Assembly (NCBI GenBank): GCA_002718095.1
Contig: PBDP01000005.1
Span: 127,397-140,931 of the forward strand
Source: Chloroflexota bacterium
GTDB taxonomy: Bacteria; Chloroflexota; Dehalococcoidia; Lucifugimonadales; UBA826
Direction: 5' to 3'
DNA: 13,535 bases
Shown here: piece after piece, positions 5,811-12,933 of the stretch
Position numbering within the stretch: the first letter of the stretch is position 1
Layout: each line of letters starts with the position of its first letter
Notes under the pieces: model-generated
Told to the model about the DNA's origin: nothing
What the model saw: the letters and a program-made list of their open reading frames with translations, nothing else
The model's database searches: none
Program-made: the position numbers and the translations under genes

Positions 5811-7772
5811 ATGAAGATTATTCGAGCAAGAGTGAATAATTATAAAAGTATCGATGATTCTTCTTGGGTTGATATGGAAGACGTGACTGCTTTGGTGGGT
5901 AAAAACGAATCAGGTAAAACAGCTTTCTTGCAAGCAATTCGTAAGATTAATTCTATCGCAGGAGCGGAAGATCAGTTTAGTATTATGGATTATCCAAGAA
6001 AAGGGTATATTCGATATAAAAAGATTCATGAAACAAATCCCTCTGTAGTGGCTATGGCAGAATTTCGACTTACTACTGATGAAATACAAGAACTTGAGTC
6101 TAATTTCGGAGAAGGTGTTTTAAATTCCGACATAGTTCAAATAAGTGTAAATTATAATAATGAACGTATTTGGAATATCCCTACAACAGAAACTTCTTCT
6201 ACCCCTCCGTCTTCTTTCAATATTCCTTCAGATATTTCAGAAATTGAACCCCCTACATCAATTAAAGGTGCTATTGATGCTCAAGTTGCCAATTCGCATA
6301 AATCATCTGTTTTAAACAAGAAAATTGAACAAGATTTTTTAGAAAAATGGCTTCCAAAATTTGTTTATTTCGATAACTACAGTACCATGCGAGGGAAAAT
6401 ATCTATTAATGATTTGAAAGAGAAAACTTTGAGTAATGGCATTTTAGATGATGCCGATAGGACCTTTATGTCATTATTAACCCTGACAGGGTTAAGTTTA
6501 GAAGATTTGGATCAAGATTTAGGATACGAAGATATAAAAGTTGAATTAGAATCGGCGGCTATCACTATAACCGATGAAATATTTGAATATTGGCAACAAA
6601 ACCGTGAGCTTAAAGTAGAATTTGATTTGTCTCAAGCTGACCCAACAGATGTACCTCCACTTAACGAAGGTAAGATATTGCATGTTAGGATTGAAAATGC
6701 TAGACACAGGGTAACAGTTTCTTTTGATGAACGTTCTAAAGGATTCGTTTGGTTTTTTTCATTTCTATCCTATTTTTCACATTTGGAAGAAACAGAAGAT
6801 GGGGATCTTATTATTTTGTTAGATGAACCTGGTACAGCATTACATGCTATGGCTCAACAAGACTTTTTACGTTTTATGGATGAAAGATTAGCCCCTAAAT
6901 GCCAAGTTATATACTCGACGCATTCTCCTTTTATGGTGGACTTAAAGAAATTAAATAGAGTTAGAACTGTTCAAGATATGGATGGTCGAGGTACTGTTGT
7001 CAGTAATGATGCTGTAGAAAATGATGCTGAAACTTTGTTCCCGCTTCAAATGGCTTTAGGTTATCAGATGGCACAGACCCTTTTTACTTCACCTCATTGT
7101 TTGATGGTAAACGAAGCTTCGGACTTAATTTATCTTAAAAAACTTGGAGAACTAGTTGCTTTAGATCACGGGTCATTGATGGATCCTAGATGGGTAGTAA
7201 TTCCAGTTGGAAGTTCTGAAAATTTACCTACTTTTGTTTCATTGTTAGGTGAAAATTATCTTAGCGTAGCGGTTATGATGGATTTAACTCCCACTAATAA
7301 AAAACGAATTGAAAGAATTAATGTTTCCAATTCTGATGGTTTAACAAATCCATTAAAATGGGTTCAAGTTACTAGAGTTAGAGATGCAGATATTGAAGAT
7401 TTATTTGAGCCATCATTTTATCTGAAACTAGTCAATCTAACATATGTACAGCAGTTGGAGGATCCTCTGACTATGAAATTGATCTCTGAGAGTAATCCTA
7501 GAATAGTAGAAAGAATCAAGATGTATTTCAAATCTCATGATATAAGTAATGGAGAATTTGATAGATATAAAGTAGCAACATATTTGTTAGAAAATTTTGA
7601 CACTCTTAAGCATGAGATTTCTGAAGATACTGTTAAAAAGATTGCTTCGTTAGTTCAGCGTATAAATGATCTTTTGCCAAATATTTCTGATAGGAATGGG
7701 CATTTGCCAGAGGATGACAATTTAGCATTAGCTGACAAACTAATGGATAACAGGCCAAGAATAACAATGTAA
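5811..7772 (+). CDS. OLD-like ATPase with C-terminal Toprim-like domain
   Basis: This 653-residue protein combines an SMC/ABC-type ATPase with a nuclease-like tail, the layout of OLD-family proteins that act on DNA, often in phage defence or repair. Seen: Walker A GKNESGKT (30-37), Walker B LLDEP (336-340, D338 and E339), a THSPF switch motif (370-374), then a Toprim-like region with E435 and SD (437-438) in VNEASDLIYL, an IPVGSSENLPTFVSLLGEN stretch, MMDLT (D491) and ADIEDLFEP (526-534). The usual Toprim DxD is reduced to one Asp, so nuclease activity is uncertain. I chose the ATG at 5811 because AGGGGG sits at the right distance and MKIIRARVNNYKSI matches family N-termini; an ATG at 5790 would add seven residues but has no such site. 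No UvrD-like helicase (GajB) or reverse transcriptase lies beside it, so it looks solitary. folC follows after 40 bases. Confidence 0.85.
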   Translation: MKIIRARVNNYKSIDDSSWVDMEDVTALVGKNESGKTAFLQAIRKINSIAGAEDQFSIMDYPRKGYIRYKKIHETNPSVVAMAEFRLTTDEIQELESNFGEGVLNSDIVQISVNYNNERIWNIPTTETSSTPPSSFNIPSDISEIEPPTSIKGAIDAQVANSHKSSVLNKKIEQDFLEKWLPKFVYFDNYSTMRGKISINDLKEKTLSNGILDDADRTFMSLLTLTGLSLEDLDQDLGYEDIKVELESAAITITDEIFEYWQQNRELKVEFDLSQADPTDVPPLNEGKILHVRIENARHRVTVSFDERSKGFVWFFSFLSYFSHLEETEDGDLIILLDEPGTALHAMAQQDFLRFMDERLAPKCQVIYSTHSPFMVDLKKLNRVRTVQDMDGRGTVVSNDAVENDAETLFPLQMALGYQMAQTLFTSPHCLMVNEASDLIYLKKLGELVALDHGSLMDPRWVVIPVGSSENLPTFVSLLGENYLSVAVMMDLTPTNKKRIERINVSNSDGLTNPLKWVQVTRVRDADIEDLFEPSFYLKLVNLTYVQQLEDPLTMKLISESNPRIVERIKMYFKSHDISNGEFDRYKVATYLLENFDTLKHEISEDTVKKIASLVQRINDLLPNISDRNGHLPEDDNLALADKLMDNRPRITM

Positions 7773-7792
7773 ATTATTTGATAATTTACATT
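7766..7792 (+). repeat. Perfect 12-bp palindrome over the OLD stop codon, touching the folC ribosome site
   Basis: AATGTAAATTAT (7766-7777) and ATAATTTACATT (7781-7792) are perfect reverse complements around a 3-base loop (TTG). The left arm contains the OLD stop TAA (7770-7772), and the right arm ends one base before the AGGAG (7793-7797) of folC. No T-run follows, so it is not a standard terminator. It may be an operator, a coupling hairpin or an mRNA processing/stability element. Confidence 0.6.
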
Positions 7793-7812
7793 AGGAGTAT
7801 AGCTTAGCTTTT

Positions 7813-9222
7813 ATGTCTTACCCTACGCCTGAGTTACCGGCAAAACTGTCTTACGATGAGGCGGTTGACTTGTCTATGGAACTTGTTGATTTTGAAAGAG
7901 GATTACGTAATCCTGGACATTCGTCATTTCATTTAAATAGGATGGCTCATTTAACAGAATTAATAGGGAACCCCCATTGTAATACTAGAACCATTCATAT
8001 TGCCGGGACTAAAGGGAAAGGTAGCGTTGCGTCAATGGTTTCTTCGATTTTGGCTACAGCAAATTTTCGTGTTGGATTGACTACATCTCCCCATATTCAT
8101 TCTTTGAGAGAAAGAATAAATATTAACGGCGACAATATTAGTAGATCCGAATTTATTCGGATTCTTGAATATTTATGGCCATTTGTAATTCAAGTAGAGA
8201 AAGAATTTAATTACGGTCAAGTTACATGGTTTGAATTTATGATCACCGTAGCATTTATATATTTTTATGAAAATGAAGTAGACTATCAAGTTGTAGAAAC
8301 AGGATTAGGTGGACGCTTGGATGCAACTAATATTTTAATCCCGGACATTTCAATCATAACCTCAATTAGCCGTGATCACACTAAAATATTAGGAGATTCT
8401 ATTTTAGATATATCTAAAGAAAAAGCTGGAATAATTAAACGTGGAGTGCCTGTTGTATTGGCCCCTCAGTATTATGCTCACGAAGTTATTCCAGTTGTTA
8501 AAGATATTGCTCGAGGATTAGATGCTCAATTTATTAATGTATGTGAAATGTATAGATATGATATTGAATCCGTTTCACTGGAAGGTCAAAAAATAAGTGT
8601 TTATGGGAGATATTATGATTATAAATTTTCATTACCACTTTTGGGATTACATCAAATTGAGAACGCTATGACAGTAATAGCATCTGTTGAATCTTTAATG
8701 GATATGGACGTAAACATTAACAAGTCGGATATAGAAAAAGGACTAGAGAATGTTTTTTGGCCTGCTCGAATGGAAATCTTAAAAAGTGGGAATAAAGTTA
8801 TTATTGTTGATGGAGCACATAATGAATTTTCTGCAAAAAGACTAGCCGAATCAATAATAGAGTATAGAAAAAAAATATTAAAAGAATATTCTTCTCAGGT
8901 TATAATAGTATTTGGAGTATTGAATAATCATGAATGTGAGAATATTCTTAAGGAATTGTCATTGTTAAAGCCAATTGTATTTCCAGTTCAATCTGAACAC
9001 CCTAAAGCTACTCAGATAGAAGATATCTTTGAACTTGCTAATACTTTAGGCATAGACACGATTGATTATGATAAACGATTAAAAGATATATCTGATGTTA
9101 TGAATTATATTACAATGAATTTTGATCATAAAAATATAATTTTAGTTACGGGATCAATTTCAGTAGCTGCTGACGCATTAGAATGGCATAAAAATGATTT
9201 TAAGGTGAATAATGTCACATAA
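7813..9222 (+). CDS. folC: Folylpolyglutamate synthase / dihydrofolate synthase
   Basis: FolC adds glutamate to folates with ATP, and in many bacteria also makes dihydrofolate from dihydropteroate; it belongs to the Mur ligase family. Seen: HIAGTKGKGSVAS with the P-loop GTKGKGS (65-71), TSPH..SLRERI (91-102), VVETGLGGRLDATN (160-173) and DGAHN (333-337) at the start of the C-terminal domain. At 469 residues it is longer than many bacterial FolC proteins, with the extra length partly at the N-terminus (about 55 residues before the P-loop strand). The nearest good ribosome site (AGGAG, 7793-7797) is 15 bases from the ATG, an unusually long spacing, and no other in-frame start lies between. Its 3' end overlaps the ketosynthase gene by 11 bases, which suggests translational coupling. 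Confidence 0.93.
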   Translation: MSYPTPELPAKLSYDEAVDLSMELVDFERGLRNPGHSSFHLNRMAHLTELIGNPHCNTRTIHIAGTKGKGSVASMVSSILATANFRVGLTTSPHIHSLRERININGDNISRSEFIRILEYLWPFVIQVEKEFNYGQVTWFEFMITVAFIYFYENEVDYQVVETGLGGRLDATNILIPDISIITSISRDHTKILGDSILDISKEKAGIIKRGVPVVLAPQYYAHEVIPVVKDIARGLDAQFINVCEMYRYDIESVSLEGQKISVYGRYYDYKFSLPLLGLHQIENAMTVIASVESLMDMDVNINKSDIEKGLENVFWPARMEILKSGNKVIIVDGAHNEFSAKRLAESIIEYRKKILKEYSSQVIIVFGVLNNHECENILKELSLLKPIVFPVQSEHPKATQIEDIFELANTLGIDTIDYDKRLKDISDVMNYITMNFDHKNIILVTGSISVAADALEWHKNDFKVNNVT

Positions 9223-10459
9223 AAATAGAGTAGTCGTAACTGGTTTAGGAGTAATGTCTCCTTTAGGGGAATCGGTAAATGAGTTTTGGGACTCTTTAAT
9301 TTCTGGTAAATCAGGAATAGGAAAAATTACACTCTGTGATACTGATGAATTTCCCAATGACATAGCCGGAGAGGTTACTGGATTTGACCCAGGCCAATAT
9401 ATTGATCCAAAAGAAGCTAAAAGGATGGCTAGATTCTCTCAAATGGCAGTAGCTGCAGCAGCTGTCGCTATTGAAGACTCGAAAATTAATATTTCTGATG
9501 AAGATCCTTGGAGACTTGGAGTGTTAATTGGAAATGGTAATGGCGGATTCCCTACTACACAAGATAATGCGGATGTTTTATTTAAAAGAGGAGCTATGAA
9601 AATGAGCCCTTTTTTTGTCCCAATGATTTTACCTAATATGGCAGCAGCTAATGTTAGTAGAGTATTTGGTTTGAAAGGATATACAAATACAGTCATTACA
9701 GCTTGTGCAGCGGGGAATCAAGCAATTGGGGAAGCTGCTGAGGTGATACGAAGAGGTACAGCAGATGTTATTGTTGCAGGAGGATGCGAAGCTGGTATTA
9801 GCCGATTAGGGTTAGGGGGATTTCACGTAATTAGAGCTCTTAGTCGATATAAAGGAGATCCGTCTAAAGCAAGTCGTCCGTTTGACTTAGAAAGAGATGG
9901 ATTTGTGCCTGGAGAAGGTGCAGGTATATTAATTCTTGAGAGTTTAGATCATGCATTGAAAAGAGGAGCAAATATTTTTGCAGAAATTGTAGGTTACGGA
10001 ATATCCTCTGATGCTTATCACGCAGTTCAACCAGATGAGACTGGTGAAGGAGCATCTAAAGCAATAGAACTTGCACTTAAAGATGCCGGTATTGGAGTTG
10101 ATGAAGTAGATTATATAAATGCACATGGTACGTCTACTCCGTTAAATGATGCCTCGGAAACTAAGGCTATTAAAAAAGTTTTCAATGAACATTCATACAA
10201 AGTACCGATTAGCTCAACAAAATCGATGACTGGTCATATATTAGGAGGAGCAGGCGCTATTGAAGGTGTTGCGTCGGTAAAAACTATAGAGTCGAATATT
10301 ATTCATCCAACCATTAACTTGAGGAACCGAGATGAAAATTGTGATTTAGATTATGTACCTAATACTTCAAGAGCAACTACAGTAAATAAAGTACTTTCAA
10401 ACAATTTTGGATTTGGAGGACAAAATGCATGTGTGATTTATTCTAGCTTTGAAGAATAA
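9212..10459 (+). CDS. fabF: Beta-ketoacyl-ACP synthase II
   Basis: The enzyme condenses malonyl-ACP with a growing acyl-ACP in type II fatty-acid synthesis. The 415 residues fit the FabF length. The catalytic set is complete: C165 in TACAAGNQAIG, H305 in NAHGTST, K337 and H342 in SSTKSMTGHILGGAGA, and the closing NNFGFGGQNACVI segment is typical. Starts at VVVTGLGVMSPLG, the usual N-terminus. AAGGTG at 9202-9207 lies inside folC and the start codon overlaps the folC end. No acyl-carrier protein or fabG lies next to it, so a role in a specialised lipid or polyketide pathway cannot be excluded, but its sequence looks like an ordinary housekeeping enzyme. The gene ends 4 bases from the convergent minus-strand gene. 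Confidence 0.94.
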   Translation: MSHKNRVVVTGLGVMSPLGESVNEFWDSLISGKSGIGKITLCDTDEFPNDIAGEVTGFDPGQYIDPKEAKRMARFSQMAVAAAAVAIEDSKINISDEDPWRLGVLIGNGNGGFPTTQDNADVLFKRGAMKMSPFFVPMILPNMAAANVSRVFGLKGYTNTVITACAAGNQAIGEAAEVIRRGTADVIVAGGCEAGISRLGLGGFHVIRALSRYKGDPSKASRPFDLERDGFVPGEGAGILILESLDHALKRGANIFAEIVGYGISSDAYHAVQPDETGEGASKAIELALKDAGIGVDEVDYINAHGTSTPLNDASETKAIKKVFNEHSYKVPISSTKSMTGHILGGAGAIEGVASVKTIESNIIHPTINLRNRDENCDLDYVPNTSRATTVNKVLSNNFGFGGQNACVIYSSFEE

Positions 10460-10463
10460 ATTT

Positions 10464-11105
10464 TTATATCACGATACTTTTTACCAGATTTAAAGAACTT
10501 TCAATAGTTATTTCTTCTAATCTGTCACGTAATGCTTTTTCTCGATCCCATAATTCCTCAGATTCATTATTAGTATCAAATATCTGTAGCCTGCATTCTT
10601 CCCAATGATTTATATTGTCGTACCCAGTCATTTGGATTATTTCTAATGGATTGCTTGAAGAAGCTAAAGTCCAAATTCCCAAAAAAGAAATTCCTAATGA
10701 TTCGAAATTTTTATATATAGATTCCTTGAAACAGGTTGTGAATTCATTAAGATACACAGGGTCTATGATAAATTTTTGGTATTCGTAAATATTTTTCCTT
10801 TCTTCAGGAGAAATACTTGATTTAGAGTCCGAGTCTATTGGTCGTAATATCCGTACGGTTTCTTTTTTAATTAAACTATTTTCAACGCTACTCCATGCTC
10901 CTTGTGAAGTTTGCCAAGATTCTATATCGGGGTAAGCTATGATTTGCAGGATGTTTGTTTTAGGATTTCCGATAAATCCGCTACCTGAACATATTATGGA
11001 TCCATTTGACGATCTTATAGATTGCCAAATGCTATCTCGACATATTTTCATGTAAGAATTAGTTTTATTTGCAAATAAAGAAGTGTTTCGTTCTTCAAGT
11101 ATCAT
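10464..11105 (-). CDS. Uncharacterised protein with NIPSNAP-like duplicated alpha/beta-barrel pattern
   Basis: I do not firmly recognise this 213-residue protein. It appears to hold two related halves: NILQIIAYPDIESWQ (51-65) and LEIIQMTGYDNINHWEECR (154-172) share an I-x-x-Y-x-x-I-x-x-W layout. Helical stretches precede each (about 15-30 and 117-138), and FLGIWTL (141-147) lies before the second. This is the look of dimeric alpha/beta-barrel proteins such as NIPSNAP or EthD-like families. Such proteins often bind small hydrophobic or haem-like ligands or act as small oxygenases, but no active site can be claimed. No signal peptide or membrane segment is visible. The ribosome site is weak (GGA about 10 bases upstream). 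It faces fabF tail to tail and is divergent from the kinase-like gene across an AT-rich gap. Confidence 0.6.
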   Translation of the reverse strand: MILEERNTSLFANKTNSYMKICRDSIWQSIRSSNGSIICSGSGFIGNPKTNILQIIAYPDIESWQTSQGAWSSVENSLIKKETVRILRPIDSDSKSSISPEERKNIYEYQKFIIDPVYLNEFTTCFKESIYKNFESLGISFLGIWTLASSSNPLEIIQMTGYDNINHWEECRLQIFDTNNESEELWDREKALRDRLEEITIESSLNLVKSIVI

Positions 11106-11135
11106 TTAAAATTGTCCAAATATTATTCAAATCTT

Positions 11136-11169
11136 GATAAGTATTTTATAGATAAATAAAATACTTATC
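11136..11169. repeat. Perfect 13-bp inverted repeat between divergent genes
   Basis: GATAAGTATTTTA (11136-11148) and TAAAATACTTATC (11157-11169) are perfect reverse complements with an 8-base centre. The repeat lies 30 bases from the start of the minus-strand gene and 89 bases before the kinase-like gene. A looser outer pair flanks it: TCCAAATATT (11115-11124) and AATATTTTGGA (11186-11196). The divergent setting suggests an operator rather than a terminator. No convincing -35/-10 pair was found in the gap. Confidence 0.5.
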
Positions 11170-11258
11170 TAAGTAAATATGTATCAATATTTTGGATTTT
11201 CGTAAATATAGATTAATATTATGATATTTTTACATGCGAACTCTTTCGGAGGTGTTGT

Positions 11259-11987
11259 ATGTCGGTTATAACTTTAGGTGGTATGTCTGGTGGTGGAGCA
11301 AGAGATTTAGGGCCTATGTTAGCTGATAAGCTTAATGCTGATTATGTGGATAGGATTTTTCTTGCTAATGTAGCAAAGAAATTAGGTTCAACAGTTGAAG
11401 CCTTGCAAATTAAAGAAGAAAGACGTCTTACTCGATCTGAAAGATGGTTGAGTTTTGTGCAAAAGGTTCTTGAGCGATCCGCTGTTACAGGAGCTGCAGG
11501 TGACCCTTATTTTGGCCCTGGATCATCAGCGTTTTTGACAGATGAATTTGAAGATATAGAATCTCCCGTTATTACTGAGCCCCATACTATTGAAGACGAA
11601 CATTATATAGAAGCAATTCATGAAATAATGCGTGATATGGCTGAGACAGGCGATGTGGTTTTTGTAGGAAGAGGTGGGCATTTAATTCTAAATGATATGG
11701 ATAACGTACTTAGAATTGGTGTTGTAGCTCATATACATGACAGAATAAAAACTTTAATTAGACGAGAAAACATAACAGAAGAAAAAGCTGCTGAATTAAT
11801 TAAGTCTCGTGATGAAGCTAGGAATGAATACTTTTCTAAATTTTTTGATGTTTCTGACCCTGACAGAGCAGATTTATTTCACATAACTATCAATACTAGT
11901 GAAGTGAGCTTAGAATATGCTGCTGATCTAATTGTTGAGTCTTTGCAGGCACTTAAATTAGGAAAAATAGAAGGCCCGATCTCTTAA
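11259..11987 (+). CDS. Cytidylate-kinase-like family protein
   Basis: This 242-residue protein matches the cytidylate-kinase-like (AAA_26-type) group rather than true Cmk. Seen: VITLGGMSGGGARDLGPMLADKL (3-25), a P-loop-like glycine turn lacking the usual GK[S/T]; YVDRIFLANVAKKLG (29-43); VFVGRGGHLIL (134-144); VLRIGVVAHIHDRI (about 150-163); SRDEARNEYFSKFF; and a closing HITINTSEVSLEYAADLI. This order is the family's normal one. The group's substrate is not established. True Cmk phosphorylates CMP/dCMP, but that should not be assumed here. A region around 55-115, including a Gly/Pro-rich stretch (AAGDPYFGPGSSAF), forms an insert or lid. GGAGGTG at 11248-11254 sets the start. The gene leads a unit with the epimerase-like gene (31 bases on) and bpsA. 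Confidence 0.85.
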   Translation: MSVITLGGMSGGGARDLGPMLADKLNADYVDRIFLANVAKKLGSTVEALQIKEERRLTRSERWLSFVQKVLERSAVTGAAGDPYFGPGSSAFLTDEFEDIESPVITEPHTIEDEHYIEAIHEIMRDMAETGDVVFVGRGGHLILNDMDNVLRIGVVAHIHDRIKTLIRRENITEEKAAELIKSRDEARNEYFSKFFDVSDPDRADLFHITINTSEVSLEYAADLIVESLQALKLGKIEGPIS

Positions 11988-12018
11988 ATAATTCGCTATT
12001 TGATTTTCAGAGGATTAT

Positions 12019-12930
12019 ATGTCAAATAATTTAAGAAAAATTTTATTGACTGGAGCAACAGGATTTGTTGCATCTCTTATATTGCCGAGATTTCTTGAAA
12101 AATATGATATGACACTTTTAGATTCACGTGATAAGGATCCCAATAATGATTTTTTACCGGGCATTGAAGTAGTTGATTTATCTGATGGAAACCAATCATC
12201 TTATTCTCATTTTTTTCAAGATATAGATACAGTTGTCCATCTTGCATATATTCGTAGATCTGGGCCTGCTTTAGAACATTTTAAAACAGAAAAGAGAAAC
12301 GTAGAGATGGCTTTTAATGTGTTGAGGACAGCATATGAGTCAAACGTTAAAAGAGTTGTTATTGCTAGTTCGAACCATGCTGCTGATTGGTATGAACATA
12401 ATCTGATACACAGTCATAAAAAAGATATGGTTGATCCATACGAATTACCATTATCAGATAATTTTTATGGTTGGGCTAAAGCTAGCTATGAACATTTGGC
12501 ATTTTTGTTTGCAACAGGTGCATTGGGGGATGGGGGAGATGGAGGATTTATTACTACAGATAATTTTCTTAAAGGTAACTCGGATACCAGTAGGAAAATG
12601 GAAATAGTAATGGTTAGAATAGGAGCACCTCGAGATATGGAATTTGATGAATATTTAGGGAAACCGGCGATCTTTAAACGATCACTAGGAGCGTACATTA
12701 GCTCTAGAGATTTAACTCAACTATTTGAAAAGTCTGTTGAAGTTGAGGATATTCAAAATGAGCACGGAATCCCTTGGCAAGTTATCTATGGTATTAGTAA
12801 TAATACTCGTGCTTTTTGGTCAATAGCTAATGCACGGAAAGTTTTTGGGTATGAGCCTAAAGATGATTCGGAAATTTTATTTTCCGATTGGATAAAAAAG
12901 ATACTCATCGATGAAGGTAAATTAGGATAA
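12019..12930 (+). CDS. NAD(P)-dependent epimerase/dehydratase-like extended SDR
   Basis: This 303-residue protein has a Rossmann start TGATGFVA (11-18), where the last Gly of TGxxGxxG is Ala, and D35 at the end of strand 2, pointing to NAD. VVHLAYIR follows strand 4, VIASSNHAADWYE gives S117/S118, and YGWAK supplies Y150 and K154. The SSNHA and YISSRDLTQLFEKSV motifs and the NTRAFWSIANARKVFGYEP ending resemble uronate-dehydrogenase-like proteins, a resemblance that suggests a sugar-acid or nucleotide-sugar substrate but does not prove it. After the catalytic helix there is an unusual Gly/Asp-rich loop (about 166-195, GALGDGGDGGF). The ribosome site AGAGGA is at 12009-12014. It sits between the kinase-like gene and bpsA (3-base gap), which implies co-expression. 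Confidence 0.85.
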   Translation: MSNNLRKILLTGATGFVASLILPRFLEKYDMTLLDSRDKDPNNDFLPGIEVVDLSDGNQSSYSHFFQDIDTVVHLAYIRRSGPALEHFKTEKRNVEMAFNVLRTAYESNVKRVVIASSNHAADWYEHNLIHSHKKDMVDPYELPLSDNFYGWAKASYEHLAFLFATGALGDGGDGGFITTDNFLKGNSDTSRKMEIVMVRIGAPRDMEFDEYLGKPAIFKRSLGAYISSRDLTQLFEKSVEVEDIQNEHGIPWQVIYGISNNTRAFWSIANARKVFGYEPKDDSEILFSDWIKKILIDEGKLG

Positions 12931-12933
12931 ATA

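Noticed and set aside
5790-5811. Upstream ATG at 5790 as the OLD gene start
   Set aside because: The AGGGGG site lies after it, it falls inside an inverted repeat, and the family N-terminus begins at the 5811 ATG.
7766-7792. Intrinsic terminator after the OLD gene
   Set aside because: The stem is almost all A/T with a 3-base loop and is followed by AGGAG rather than a T-run.
5811-9222. A Gabija-like two-gene defence system (OLD nuclease plus helicase)
   Set aside because: The gene after the OLD protein is folC and the one before is an SDR; no helicase is present.
9178-10126. Several 60-85 residue minus-strand open frames within folC/fabF
   Set aside because: They are antisense shadows of a ketosynthase with a complete active site; there are no start signals or recognisable motifs.
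11259-11987. Calling this gene cmk (cytidylate kinase)
   Set aside because: The P-loop lacks GK[S/T] and the motifs match the cytidylate-kinase-like group of unknown substrate.
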